In this document: positions 54,978 through 64,000 of the stretch, one piece after another
Layout of the letters: each line of letters opens with the position of its first letter
Position numbering within the stretch: position 1 is the stretch's first letter
Assembly (NCBI GenBank): GCA_002794775.1
Contig: NBAY01000099.1
Location: forward strand, 1-64,000
Direction: 5' to 3'
DNA length: 64,000 bases
From: Porodaedalea pini
Taxonomy: Eukaryota; Basidiomycota; Agaricomycetes; Hymenochaetales; Hymenochaetaceae
Notes under the pieces: model-generated
Database searches by the model: none
What the model was told of the DNA's origin: nothing
The model's input: only the letters and a program-made list of their open reading frames with translations
Position numbers and translations under genes: made by a program

Positions 54978-56183
54978 TTAGCTCCACATACCCCACAATG
55001 GCAAGCTCGTCGAGTTCAGTAGCCAGCCCTCCCACTGCCTCAGTAGTCCGCGATGCTCCTCATTCCCACCCCTAGCCCTCAACGTGCGCACCGTAGCCGT
55101 CGCCCACTTTGAAAACTTCTTCCTGTCGCCGACGACCGCGTACATCAACGCAAGCCGTTGGGTTATATCTTCGCGACGGTTGACCAGCTGTTCCTCGTCC
55201 ATCGCACGCAACACCGCGTGACAGCGTTCAAGGTCTCTCTTCGTATGAGCAGCTCTATTTCTCGGTGTGCTTGACATCCAAGCATCCCACGTGGTAGTGA
55301 GCGAGGACAAGGTGGTCTGGATGAGTTTCCGGCGCTCATCGCTTGCGGGACCGGCGGAGCACGCCGTGCAGGTGCAATGGAAGAAGTAATTTAATTGAAG
55401 CTCTTTCTGTCGGTCCACGCAAGGCGAATTGACTTCGACGTAGCTTATGTTGATCTCTTCGCCTGCAGCGATGTCGCGATTTGCACGGAGTTCAAACGTC
55501 ACCGACTCTTGATCATTGGTATAGTGTGCATTTGGGGAGCAGCTAGAAAGAAGAGATAGGATAGGGTTCAGAATACAGGTATACAGATAGTCGCGTGATG
55601 TAGGCGATACACACCTATGGTTGACGAGTGAAATTTCGAGGCAGACAGCACCGTAGTCCGAACAGAAGTTCGATTGCTCGAATTCGATACCCAGTGCGTT
55701 TGTACGAAGGATGCCAGAGAGCGGTCCACACTCCTTTGCTGGTTTGCAATTGTGCAGCGAGAGAAATTTCTCGCGATCGGCAGGCTCGAGCCAGTAGAGC
55801 AATTGCAGTAAGCCTTTGTCGGTTGTGTTCCATTCGGCGCCCCGAAAAGCGACAATACGTCGAGCGGCAAGGATGATGGGCCGTTCACGCACAATAAGTT
55901 CTCCATATGCAATGTTCCGTACTGCGAACATTCCACGACCCTTGGCTGCGATCGAGCGAATCTCGTAGGGACGAGGGAGAGGCGTGGGAGGGATATCCCA
56001 GCCTTTGTCGACGCTGTATGCTTTATCGATGTCTTCGTACATCATCCATCCCGCTACCACGCGTTTACAATCCGGTGTCCTGCACATGCGATAAACGATG
56101 TTGGGAAATCCGAGCGCCTTTTGCATCGACAGCAGAGGCTCCTCTGAGCTGAGCAGGGTGCGGTCCGGACTGTCGTGTTGCAT
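54978..56183 (-). CDS. SET-domain protein (probable lysine methyltransferase)
   Basis: Exons 56183-55615 and 55542-54978 are joined across a 72-bp intron (55543-55614) that has no stop and could be read through. Splicing creates the SET hallmark NHSCSPNA, with NH at the end of exon 1 and SCSPNAHY in exon 2. Other SET features are GRGMFAVRNIAYGELI (near residue 80), the substrate/cofactor motif INISYVEVNSP, and a cysteine cluster FHCTCTAC after it. About 377 residues from the ATG at 56183. The frame upstream, across a possible 55-bp intron (56201-56255), remains coding-like (DDTKQLKTRLSLCLTRHTS), so a 5' exon without visible ATG may exist. SET proteins with this SYVEVN/post-SET layout methylate lysines of histones or other proteins. 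The substrate here is unknown. Confidence 0.85.
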   Translation of the reverse strand: MQHDSPDRTLLSSEEPLLSMQKALGFPNIVYRMCRTPDCKRVVAGWMMYEDIDKAYSVDKGWDIPPTPLPRPYEIRSIAAKGRGMFAVRNIAYGELIVRERPIILAARRIVAFRGAEWNTTDKGLLQLLYWLEPADREKFLSLHNCKPAKECGPLSGILRTNALGIEFEQSNFCSDYGAVCLEISLVNHRCVSPTSRDYLYTCILNPILSLLSSCSPNAHYTNDQESVTFELRANRDIAAGEEINISYVEVNSPCVDRQKELQLNYFFHCTCTACSAGPASDERRKLIQTTLSSLTTTWDAWMSSTPRNRAAHTKRDLERCHAVLRAMDEEQLVNRREDITQRLALMYAVVGDRKKFSKWATATVRTLRARGGNEEHRGLLRQWEGWLLNSTSLPLWGMWS

Positions 56184-56860
56184 GTTGGAGCCTGCGGAAT
56201 CTACACGGATAAGAATCAGTGTTATCGAATATGAGAAAAGAGATATTCAGTCTACCTTCGTTCGTTGAGGTATGTCGGGTAAGACAGAGGCTGAGTCTCG
56301 TTTTCAACTGCTTCGTGTCGTCGTTGAAGTCGCAACTACGTGTATAGGAACTACATCACGAAAATGTCTAAAATCTTGCACGGGCTTACATAGCCGTAGA
56401 AGATAGTAAATTATGTAAATTTTGTATATTATGTACAAGAGAATCTAGCGCACTCTCAAAATGATCAGAAATATACAAGTTGCCACAAGATCGCCGCAAG
56501 TCTGATGCATATTGCCAAGTTAGGTCATACTGATCGTCACTTACAAGAATGGCCGGCCCTGAAGAAATATAGAAGAGAATACGGCGCAGCTTCAAAATGA
56601 CATGGGATAATCTTACTTGTGGTTCTTGTCGTGTCTGGTAGAGTTCTTATATAAGGCCTGCAAGTCGTTATACGAGACTGGAAGTCTACTGGTTCATTAT
56701 CACACCATTTAAATAATATAATAATAATGTATTTCTATTGCATCATTTATTGTACAATTGAATTGTTCAAAATCGTAGCCGCGTCAAAATTATAGATAAA
56801 AGCAAAAGAAGAATAAAGAATCCAGGTTTGACGGTGTCCACAGGCGAAGTGAGGTGCAGG
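56184..56860. other. Spacer between the SET gene and the next minus-strand gene
   Basis: 56201-56345 may contain a 5' exon of the SET gene. The rest (56.35-56.86 kb) is AT-rich with no recognised gene. It probably combines the SET promoter and the 3' end of the neighbouring gene. Confidence 0.4.
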
Positions 56861-58860
56861 TTATAACTGCGACGAGTCGAGCAGGTCCTCGAACCGGAAG
56901 TGCATCGCGTACATGTCCATTCGCTCACCGTCCGGCCCCATCCCATCCATCCCACCACCCATCGAGCCCATGGGACTCATCGACCCCATTGAGCCGAAGG
57001 CCGTCCACGGCGGCAGCCCCATGTCCAGTCCGATGTCGATTTCACAGAATACATTCTGACTCTGCGTCTCCTGGTTCTGACCATGCGAGGAATTTGTGGC
57101 AGATTCGTCGCCGTCGCACAGCGTCTGCATCACCCACGCTGGCAAGCCGTAGTCGACCCACTCGCCAGCAACTGGCGGATCTGGTGACTCAGGCAGCCCG
57201 TGCGGCAATGCGCGCTGACCCGGCACTTGAAGCTGTCCACCTGGCGATTGGCCAGTTGGCGAAGAGAATTGACCAGGGAGGAAGAGACGCGAGGACGAGG
57301 AGGAAGGAGGTGTTGGTGCGGAAAGCGGGTCACCTGAAGAGGTTGAAGGCTCGCTAGGAATTTTGAGCTGCGTGAGCGTGCGAGGGCGAGGCTAAGCGGC
57401 GACAGGCACCTGCTCCTCGTATACCTGAAACATGGTATAGCATGCTACGAAGAAGGGCAGAAAAACACACCTGCATCTCGCTGCCAGCAGTCGAGAAATC
57501 GGGAACCTGCCCTGGCATACCGTAGCTCATGGACTGCAGATGCGAGTTCGGGAACTGGAAACCGCTCATTCCACCAAATCCCCCCTCTCTTTCCTGGCTG
57601 TGGCCATTCATCTGCAACCGCTGCTCGTCTTCGTTGCCCTCGTGCGTCGCAGGCGAGCCAACCACCGAGCTTTTGTTCAAACCAGGCGCCGTCTCAAGCA
57701 GCCTCGGGATCTTGATTGTAGGAGGCGCAGGCGGGTAGAGGTCGGCTGTCATCGTCGGTGGCCGGTGCACCCGGTGCGCTCGTCGAACGGCTTCGAGCGG
57801 CGATTCTGCGGGAGGACAAAGCTAAGTGGTCCGGGAACCAAGCTTTGGGCTGTCTGAGTCGGGATCTGCGCGGAAAGCGAGTGTCCGTGTCCATGCCCGT
57901 GTCCACCGTGGTGCGAGTGCGAGTAGGAATACGTGTTGAGCAGGCCGGATTCGAGAGAGAAGCTCGCAAGAGCATTGCCCGTGTCGATCGTAAGGCTCAC
58001 TCCTGATCTAGAACCAGACGCGTAAGAGAACAAGGGCATCGAGAGGCTCAGTGCGAGCGAGAGTGTCTGACCTTGACCCTGGCCCTGCGATCCTCCAATT
58101 CGCTCATGTCGAAGTCCGCGAGATCCACCATCTCGGCTTCGTGCACGCTACCGCACCCACCATTCGCAGAGCCATACGGACCATAGAGAGACCCGTCGGC
58201 GGAGAGCGAGTCGAGCTCGCTGAAATCTTCCGAACCGACGGTCGATGCAGATGAGGGGGCACTCGTGGTGCTGGTGGTGCTGGTAGTGGAGCACAAGGAG
58301 CTGTTGCGGGCACGCGCGCTGGAACCGCGCACACAGCTGCTCGACTTGGTACGGTCACCACGCTCCTTCCCATCCTTCTCCTTCTTCACCTTCCCGCCCG
58401 CCGTCGACTCTGCCTTGCCCTTCTTCTCCTTGACAGTGCGTGTGGGCTGATAGACGTACCAAGCGAGACTGTCCCAGTACTTGTGGACTAGAGGCCAGTT
58501 AGACGAACTGTCTGTATACAGGGGCTACTCACCAATTTGAGTGGCATGAGCTTATCTGACCTCTGTTTCCATCTACATTTTGACTAACATGCTCATTATA
58601 TCCCAAAGACTGTGTGGACTTACTTTTGATGTGCTTGACAGATTTGCGACCGAGGGAGAGGCAGGCGATGGTGGTGGGAGAAAGCAAAGTGCAACGACGC
58701 GTCGAGCATCTCGACGCGTTTTCTAAGTCCGCAATTTCTAAGTCCGCTAAGTCCGCCGAGTGGTGAATTTCGTCTGATGCGTGTCCTTGTCCACTCACCA
58801 TCAGCATCCCAATTCTCAAGAATCCACTCATCAATTACTCCAGCTGCATCTATGTACACT
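56861..58860 (-). CDS. Low-complexity multi-exon protein of unknown function (model incomplete)
   Basis: The last two exons are clear: 57471 upward to about 57830 (SPLEAVRRAHRVHRPPTMTA, LYPPAPPTIKIPRLLETAPG) and 57391-56861 (PRPRTLTQLKIPSEPSTSSG ... GEWVDYGLPAWVMQTLCDG ... FEDLLDSSQL), joined by a 79-bp intron. Upstream pieces read HGGHGHGHGHSLSAQIP (57749-58039), a Ser/Thr-rich acidic part (58048-58490) starting VHKYWDSLAWYVYQPTRTVK, and LSPTTIACLSLGRKSVKHIK (about 58700-58630). The joints near 57810 and 58050 could not be placed in phase, so either extra small introns or frameshifts exist. Most of the protein is predicted to be disordered (Pro, Ser, Gly, His runs). The conserved-looking HKYWDSLAWYVYQP segment suggests a real gene. 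A regulatory role is only a guess. Confidence 0.45.
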
Positions 58861-58967
58861 ATCTAGTATCTCTCCCGCTGTCTCCACCTTCTCCCAATAC
58901 CCGCACCTACTCTCTTCGGCGCTGCAGCAAGCGGTGTCAACCATTGAAACAATCCCAAGTCCCGAAG

Positions 58968-60415
58968 ATGCACCCGGCAAAAGCGAACTACGTGGCTTTT
59001 CTGGTCGGCGAGTCAAGCATTCAAGTTCCCATTGTCGGCAACCTTCCGAGGCGCGCACGCAAAGTCGACAGATAAATTGCCTTGCTTCTCGTACTGACGT
59101 GCTCGATCCTAGATCAAGCTGTGAAAAGCCTGACCGACATCTGGCGCCCTGAGAGAGCATCCCTGTCGTCTTCTCAACTCAAACAGTTATCACGGTGGTG
59201 ACGAAACAGCTGCTGTCACTCCCTTCTCAACGCCAGCCACTAAAACGTCAGTTGGCTCAACTTCCCTCGCCCTGTTCATCCAGTACACTTTCCTCCCTCT
59301 TCCTCCTGCCCCTTCCGACCCACTATACGCTTCATCGACGTCAGCCGTTTTCCCATCCACTTTTCTCGCCGAGAATTTCGGCAGAAACGTCGCAACCATA
59401 GTCCGAGAAGGATCTCGTTCGGATCAAAACATTCGTACGGAGGTCCTCCGCCGTTCACGCACAACATGCAGCGTCCTGCATTCGGCGCTCTGCTACATCG
59501 AGGCGGTGAGAGGGAAGGTGCTGGAGCTGGTGGAGAAAGAGAGGCTCGGTACGAGAGTGAGAGGCAAGTCGGAGTTAGATAAGAGGATCGTGAAGGAAGA
59601 CGAGGCGTCTGCCTCGTCGAAGGTGAATACCTCTTTGGACACGTCCAACCTCTGCAGCCTTCCGACGGAACTGATGTCAATGGATCCGTTCGACGCATCG
59701 TGTGTACCGACGGTCCTCCAAATGGACGCTTCGCTTCTATTAACTCAGCAGATGCAGACTCAAAGGCAGTCTAACGACAAGCACCGTAAGATTCCGGCAA
59801 AACCGCTCACGCCGCTGCCACCTCTGCCATCGCGGCTTCTTTGCCCGCGGCGCACCTTCCTTGCCGCGCTCATTCTAACATCAACATTCTTACAGGATCG
59901 ATGCTATTCAAATCGTTGGACGCTGCGAACGCGCACTCGGCGATGTGCTTGGGTGGCGTCTCTGGGTCGGCAAGGGCTGTACGCCGCCGCAGGAAGAGAA
60001 CTCGCGCAGTATGCAATGCACGAAAAGCGAGGGTACAATCGCATTTGGATCGTCTCCGGTTTCTGCAATGCGCAACGCGACACACTTCCCGAGTCCACCC
60101 TTGTCAGACGCGGGCGCAAGCCCGGAGTTTGGCCATGAGGCAGGGATGGCAAGTAGAGCACTTGGATGTGCTGCGACGCTACCAGATGATGCAGCAATGC
60201 GGAGCGTGCTGCCCCGCTATCGATTCCCAGGATCGTTGCCGTTCTCGTTTGCAGGTCCACCTCTCGCGGTCATTGCAGCGCATCAGCACGCACCGCTTAG
60301 TGCACAGCAAACATTGCTTTCTTCTGCTTTCACATCACAAACGCCGTTGTCTTCCGATCTGACGCCTGTCCCACTCGAAGAGCCGACATCACGCCTTTCG
60401 TACTGGCCGCTCTGA
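58968..60415 (+). pseudogene. Pho80/Pcl-type cyclin, broken by several frameshifts
   Basis: Tracts in changing frames match fungal Pcl-type cyclins, which activate Pho85-like kinases: VGESSIQVPIVGNLPRRARK (after the ATG at 58968), NCLASRTDVLDPR, QAVKSLTDIWRPE, LPSPCSSST, FLAENFGRNVATIVREGS, CSVLHSALCYIEAVRGKV, then the cyclin-box helices CPRRTFLAALILTSTFLQDRCYSNR and GRCERALGDVLGWRLWVGKG. Between CYSNR and GRCER about 12 residues expected from the family are missing and the frame changes. Single-base shifts also occur near 59080, 59112, 59152, 59300 and 59430. The C-terminal tail runs to the stop at 60413-60415. Either it is a decaying gene or the assembly has local indel errors. The neighbouring SET gene shows no such damage. 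Confidence 0.65.
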
Positions 60416-60882
60416 CTTGGCGAATCAACGTTCGAGACGCCGAGTGCGGCGTTGTGCAGCTACAATTATAGTTATAGCTACAACAACAGCGCCAATGGCG
60501 TGTGGAGTACCGCACAGAGCACCGACTCGTCCGACTCGGGCTCTAGCGTCGGGTTTGAGGCTGTCGCAGCACCGCCAGACATGCCTGTGGTCGTGCGGCT
60601 TGCAGGTGTGTCGGCTGATGGCGCCCAAGGCAATGCCATGGGCTCCAGCCTGGGTGCAGCGAAGGGCCACCGATTCGGACCCGCCGACGAGTCAGACCCG
60701 GTTGCGTGATACGCGCAGGTGCTCTCCGTGGGCATTCTTGAGGACAGGACCACGATCTGCGGCATAGGCGGAATTGGGAACGGAAACAGGATTAACGGTT
60801 AGGGACAGGTGTCCATGTCAATGCCCAGCTTCACGAGTGCTGGTCTCAAGCCTCAGTTTGGACTCGGTGGTTGTGGATAGGC
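60416..60882. other. Spacer between cyclin pseudogene and the copia element
   Basis: GC-rich frames on both strands (for example 60452-60709) look like continuing low-complexity host sequence, possibly further 3' parts of the cyclin gene. No domain is visible. Confidence 0.35.
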
Positions 60883-61516
60883 TGTTACTATTGAACCACT
60901 TCGGACTTGAACTGAACTGAACCGAACTTCCTAGAAATATCTGAAATATAAGTGGACTATCAGACAATAACACTAGTACTATAATGAATGCATTACACTT
61001 GAGATATTAGACTTCTGAAGGACATACAAGTGACATATAATATGAGAAAAATAAATGTTCATTTCCTGTAAGCATCTATCTAAGCTGTATTTACCTTCTA
61101 TCCTAATAAGTATCTGACATGCAGACTGACATACTGACACTGAACATATAAACCTGTGAAGAGCCTTTCAGCTTCATTGTCAGGCATACTCAGTAGAATA
61201 AATACATTACAGCTTGGACATCAGACTTTTGGAGGGCATATAATCAGAATACAAAATGATAAAAGTATAGTATATTTTTTGTAATTATCTATCTGTCTTG
61301 TTCTTAGATGAGCAGAAAAGTGGGACAAAGCTATAGATTAGGGGCAAGAGTGCCCGTCCTTATATACAGTACAATTGAATAGTTTACTATAAAAAGTATA
61401 GTGAGCATATGGTGCATAGTCATATGAGCATATAGTCGGAGTTCTGGAAGTCGGTCATGTGACCAGTGACGGATATTTGCTCAGGCAAGTATCCGTCAGT
61501 TATTTATAGTTCAACA
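60883..61516 (-). repeat. 3' LTR of the copia element (left limit approximate)
   Basis: On the minus strand it starts TGTTGAACTATAAATAAC at 61516. The other end is placed at TGTTACTATTGAACC (60883, plus strand) because it mirrors the start, but this is not proven without the second LTR. It contains TATATAAGG (about 61359-61367 on the minus strand) and an internal direct duplication of about 110 bp (60980-61090 and 61193-61300). Confidence 0.65.
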
Positions 61517-61523
61517 CTCCCCT

Positions 61524-64000
61524 TCAAGCGCGCGTTAGTTTAAGTCGTTCTACAAAGCGCTTGAGTAAAGTTACAGATAATGCTTTAGTAAGTAAGTCTG
61601 CTATGTTATGTTCAGTGGGAATGTATTTAATAGTAATAGTTCCTTTATCAATGTGATCTCTAAAGAAATCTTTCCGTATATCAATATGTTTAGTTCTTTG
61701 AGAATATTTACGCTCAGGATCAGTTGCCATAGTAATAATAGCTTGATTATCAGTAAAAATTGTAGTAGGTGTAAACGAAGCCTGCAGAACCTCATTCACA
61801 AGTCTTTTTAGCCAAATAGCCTCCTGAGTCGCATAAGCTAGTGCAATAAGTTCAGCTTCAGCTACGGCTAATGATACTAAAGTTTGTCTCTTGCTTGACC
61901 ATGATGTTATTGAATTGCCAAGTTTAAAGAAGTATCCGGATATGGCTTTATGTCCTTCAGTTGTCATTCCATCAGAGTCAGTGTATCCAGTAAGTTGAGT
62001 ATTTTCAGTTCCGCCGAGTATGAGCCAATAGTCTTTAGTTGAGTGTAAGTATTGAAAACATTGTTTTGCGGCATCAAAATGTTTAATACCAGGGTTAGTT
62101 AAATATCTCGCGAGTATTCCACATGTATAGGCAATATCTGGCCTGGTACAGTCTGCTGCATATCGCAGTGCTCCAACCATGTTCATATAAGGTACCTTTT
62201 CCATGTAAGTAAGTTCTTCATCATCGGCTGGTGCATCATCAGTTGATAATTGTCTCCCTGGCTCCATAGGAGAATTCTTTAGTTTAGCATTTTCTAAGTT
62301 ATAGCGTTTGATGATAGTTTCAATATAATTTTGTTGTTTTAACGCTATAGTTTTAGTTTGACGGTTACGTTTGATTTCAATTCCAAGTAACCAATGAATT
62401 TCATTTCCGTCAGTGTAAGTAACTTCATTTCCAATTTGAGTTTTTAGTTCAGTTAACAGTTTAGTTGATTTCGCAGCTATTGTAATGTCATCGACATGTA
62501 CAAATAATACAAGTATAGTTTTGTTATTTTCTGTTTTGAAAAAGACTGCGTTGTCATTATCTGATCTAGTTAGTCCTATTTTAGTTAAGATTGACATTAG
62601 TTTTTTGTACCAACGTCTTCCTGCTTGTTTTAATCCATATAGTGCTTTCTTTAATTTTAGTATTTGACCAGGTTTTAAGTCAGGTAATAGTTTATTATAT
62701 CCTGGTGGTGGTTTGATGTAAATTTCTTCACCGTCTTCTAGTTCGCCATACAAGTAGGCTGATTTAATATCTATCTGGTGTATTTCATAGTCATTAGTTG
62801 CTGCCCAGGAAAGTATAGTTCGCACAGTACTAAGTCGTGCTACTGGTGCAAATAAGTCATCTGAGTAAAAATCAATTCCTTCTTGTTGCGCATATCCTTG
62901 CACAACTAATCTTGCTTTGTATTTGTCAATTCGGCCATCGGCTAACCGTTTAGTTTTGTAAACAAATCTAGTGCCAATGATGTTTGCGTTAGTAGGTGGG
63001 TAAACATATTCCCAAGTTTGTCTTTCTTTTAATGTTTCAATTTCATCTTTCATGGCTTTAGCCCATCTGAGTGCATCTGGTCGCTTAATTGCTTGTTGGA
63101 AAGTGATGGGATCGCCAAGTTGTTCATTGTTGAATTCATTAAATTCAGTTAAGTAAATGGCAAGGTTAAGTTCTTCAGTATAATCTAGTCCTCTAGAACG
63201 TTTAGTTGGTTTTCTTTGTCGCTCTGATCTTCTTGGTTCAGTAGTTTCAGTAGGGTTGTTTTGATTGTTTTCTAGTGGGGTATCAGTTTGCTCCCCTTCA
63301 ATTCGAGAAGGTGCGACTTCGAGAAATTGGACATTTCTTTCAACAGTTATTTTCTGATCGTGATAAATTCTATGTCCTTTACTTTCTTCATCCCAACATA
63401 GCCATCGGCCATAGGATCCTTTAGGAGTTAGTTTATTAGTATTTTCTTCTCTGAAAATGACATGAGTGCCAAATTCATGTAAGTTATCAAAAATATAAGC
63501 TTTATTAAATCGCTTAAAGTATGGAGAGATAAAGTTAATTGCCGCTTTAGGTGTTCTATTATGTATAAAGGTTGAGTAGTTAACGGCTTCTCCCCAGAGC
63601 TTGTCCGGTAATTTATGTCCTAGTAAGTTTGATCTAACTTGATTTAGTATTGTTTGATGAGTTCGCTCAGCTACACCATTTTGTTGTGGAGTATCATGTA
63701 CAGTTAGTTTTCGCATAGTTCCTTGACTGTCTAAAAAGAGTTGAAAGTCATTTGATAAAAAGACAGTATCATTGTCAGATTGAAGTATTTTGATTTTAAT
63801 TCCATATTGAGTTGATAATAAAGTGGCCCATTTGATGTAAGCAGTATAACCATCCGCTTTAGTTTTAAGTAAACTCATTTGGACCCATCTAGTACAGTCG
63901 TCGACTAAAGTTAACAAATATTTAAAATTTCCAATAGCAGTTGTCGGCGCAGGTCCCCAAATATCCATATGAAAATGATCGCCAAAGTTTTTAGCTAATT
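61524..64000 (-). CDS. pol: Copia Pol polyprotein (integrase, RT, RNase H), 5' end outside the window
   Basis: Open from the window edge to the stop at 61524, at least 825 codons. The integrase core has catalytic Asp in MDIWGPAP, Asp in LQSDNDTVF and Glu in QQNGVAERTHQTI. A linker of RRSERQRKPTKRSRG type follows. RT begins at AMKDEIETLKERQTWEYV, with DIKSAYLYGELEDGEEIY and the catalytic HVDDITIAAKS. RNase H shows GYTDSDG, SLAVAEAELIAL and FTDNQAIITMATD. The closing HIDIRKDFFRDH and EHNIADLLTKAL tracts are typical of the C-terminus of copia Pol. All key residues are present. The Gag and protease parts lie upstream on the minus strand, outside the window. Confidence 0.95.
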   Translation of the reverse strand, partial: LAKNFGDHFHMDIWGPAPTTAIGNFKYLLTLVDDCTRWVQMSLLKTKADGYTAYIKWATLLSTQYGIKIKILQSDNDTVFLSNDFQLFLDSQGTMRKLTVHDTPQQNGVAERTHQTILNQVRSNLLGHKLPDKLWGEAVNYSTFIHNRTPKAAINFISPYFKRFNKAYIFDNLHEFGTHVIFREENTNKLTPKGSYGRWLCWDEESKGHRIYHDQKITVERNVQFLEVAPSRIEGEQTDTPLENNQNNPTETTEPRRSERQRKPTKRSRGLDYTEELNLAIYLTEFNEFNNEQLGDPITFQQAIKRPDALRWAKAMKDEIETLKERQTWEYVYPPTNANIIGTRFVYKTKRLADGRIDKYKARLVVQGYAQQEGIDFYSDDLFAPVARLSTVRTILSWAATNDYEIHQIDIKSAYLYGELEDGEEIYIKPPPGYNKLLPDLKPGQILKLKKALYGLKQAGRRWYKKLMSILTKIGLTRSDNDNAVFFKTENNKTILVLFVHVDDITIAAKSTKLLTELKTQIGNEVTYTDGNEIHWLLGIEIKRNRQTKTIALKQQNYIETIIKRYNLENAKLKNSPMEPGRQLSTDDAPADDEELTYMEKVPYMNMVGALRYAADCTRPDIAYTCGILARYLTNPGIKHFDAAKQCFQYLHSTKDYWLILGGTENTQLTGYTDSDGMTTEGHKAISGYFFKLGNSITSWSSKRQTLVSLAVAEAELIALAYATQEAIWLKRLVNEVLQASFTPTTIFTDNQAIITMATDPERKYSQRTKHIDIRKDFFRDHIDKGTITIKYIPTEHNIADLLTKALSVTLLKRFVERLKLTRA

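Larger units (their letters stand above)
60883..64000 (-). mobile_element. Ty1/copia retrotransposon, 3' part, runs off the window
   Basis: It comprises a 3' LTR (about 60883-61516), the polypurine tract (CTTGAAGGGGAG on the minus strand, 61517-61528) and an uninterrupted pol frame to the window edge. Domain order integrase, then reverse transcriptase, then RNase H is diagnostic of Ty1/copia. No stop or frameshift was seen in 825 codons, so it may be recently inserted. The 5' end and 5' LTR lie beyond 64000. Confidence 0.92.

Noticed and set aside
1..64000. tRNA, rRNA, CRISPR arrays, bacterial-type operons or terminators
   Set aside because: None seen on either strand; the gene structure is eukaryotic.

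Overview
The window is nuclear DNA of a filamentous basidiomycete, most likely a mushroom-forming agaricomycete. The evidence is: very small introns (51-79 bp) with GT-AG ends, a fungal-type FunK1 kinase fragment, a basidiomycete tyrosinase C-terminal domain, Tf1/sushi-type chromodomain retrotransposons that carry a self-priming site, and transition-driven CpG decay of repeats. No rRNA, tRNA or CRISPR array was seen. About two thirds of the window is transposon sequence.

Layout. (1) 245-1778: a two-exon multispanning membrane protein gene with a 3' flank that recurs at 36.7-37.6 kb. (2) 2.2-36.7 kb: a nest of transposons. On the left, a decayed plus-strand Ty3/gypsy element (G3, 5.2-19.96 kb) holds several solo LTRs (families H, L, M, P) and an unidentified insert (12.6-17.1 kb). 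On the right, a TIR element that carries a prolyl-tRNA synthetase (ProRS) pseudogene (copy A) is interrupted by minus-strand gypsy G2 (23296-35809, target duplication CTTGA). G2's LTR is in turn interrupted by young gypsy G1 (23342-29585, target duplication CTCGG, LTRs differing at one base). (3) 36.7-39.2 kb: fragments of the membrane-gene family and a truncated tyrosinase. (4) 42.5-50.4 kb: two further ProRS-carrying TIR elements in opposite orientation (B 42481-45763, C 47124-50363), together a palindrome with 3.2 kb arms. (5) 45.9-52.7 kb: one large nine-exon gene of unknown function, split inside exon 3 by element C with a TA target duplication; removing C in silico restores one reading frame of about 1036 codons. 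(6) 54-60.8 kb: a third membrane-gene copy (broken), a SET-domain gene, a low-complexity multi-exon gene, and a frameshifted Pho80/Pcl-type cyclin. (7) 60.9-64.0 kb: the 3' LTR and intact 3' part of pol of a minus-strand Ty1/copia element that runs off the window.

How it fits together. The gypsy copies encode Gag, then protease, reverse transcriptase, RNase H, integrase and a chromodomain, with Pol apparently reached by -1 frameshifting at the end of gag. The nesting order gives relative ages, and CpG loss follows it: G1 is almost intact, with stop codons of the CGA to TGA type; G2 LTRs differ by about two dozen transitions; G3 is heavily CpG-depleted. This suggests cytosine methylation and deamination as the silencing and decay route. 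The most unusual object is the ProRS-carrying TIR element family: genomic DNA with introns, in three copies, one with a FunK1 kinase fragment lodged in a ProRS intron.
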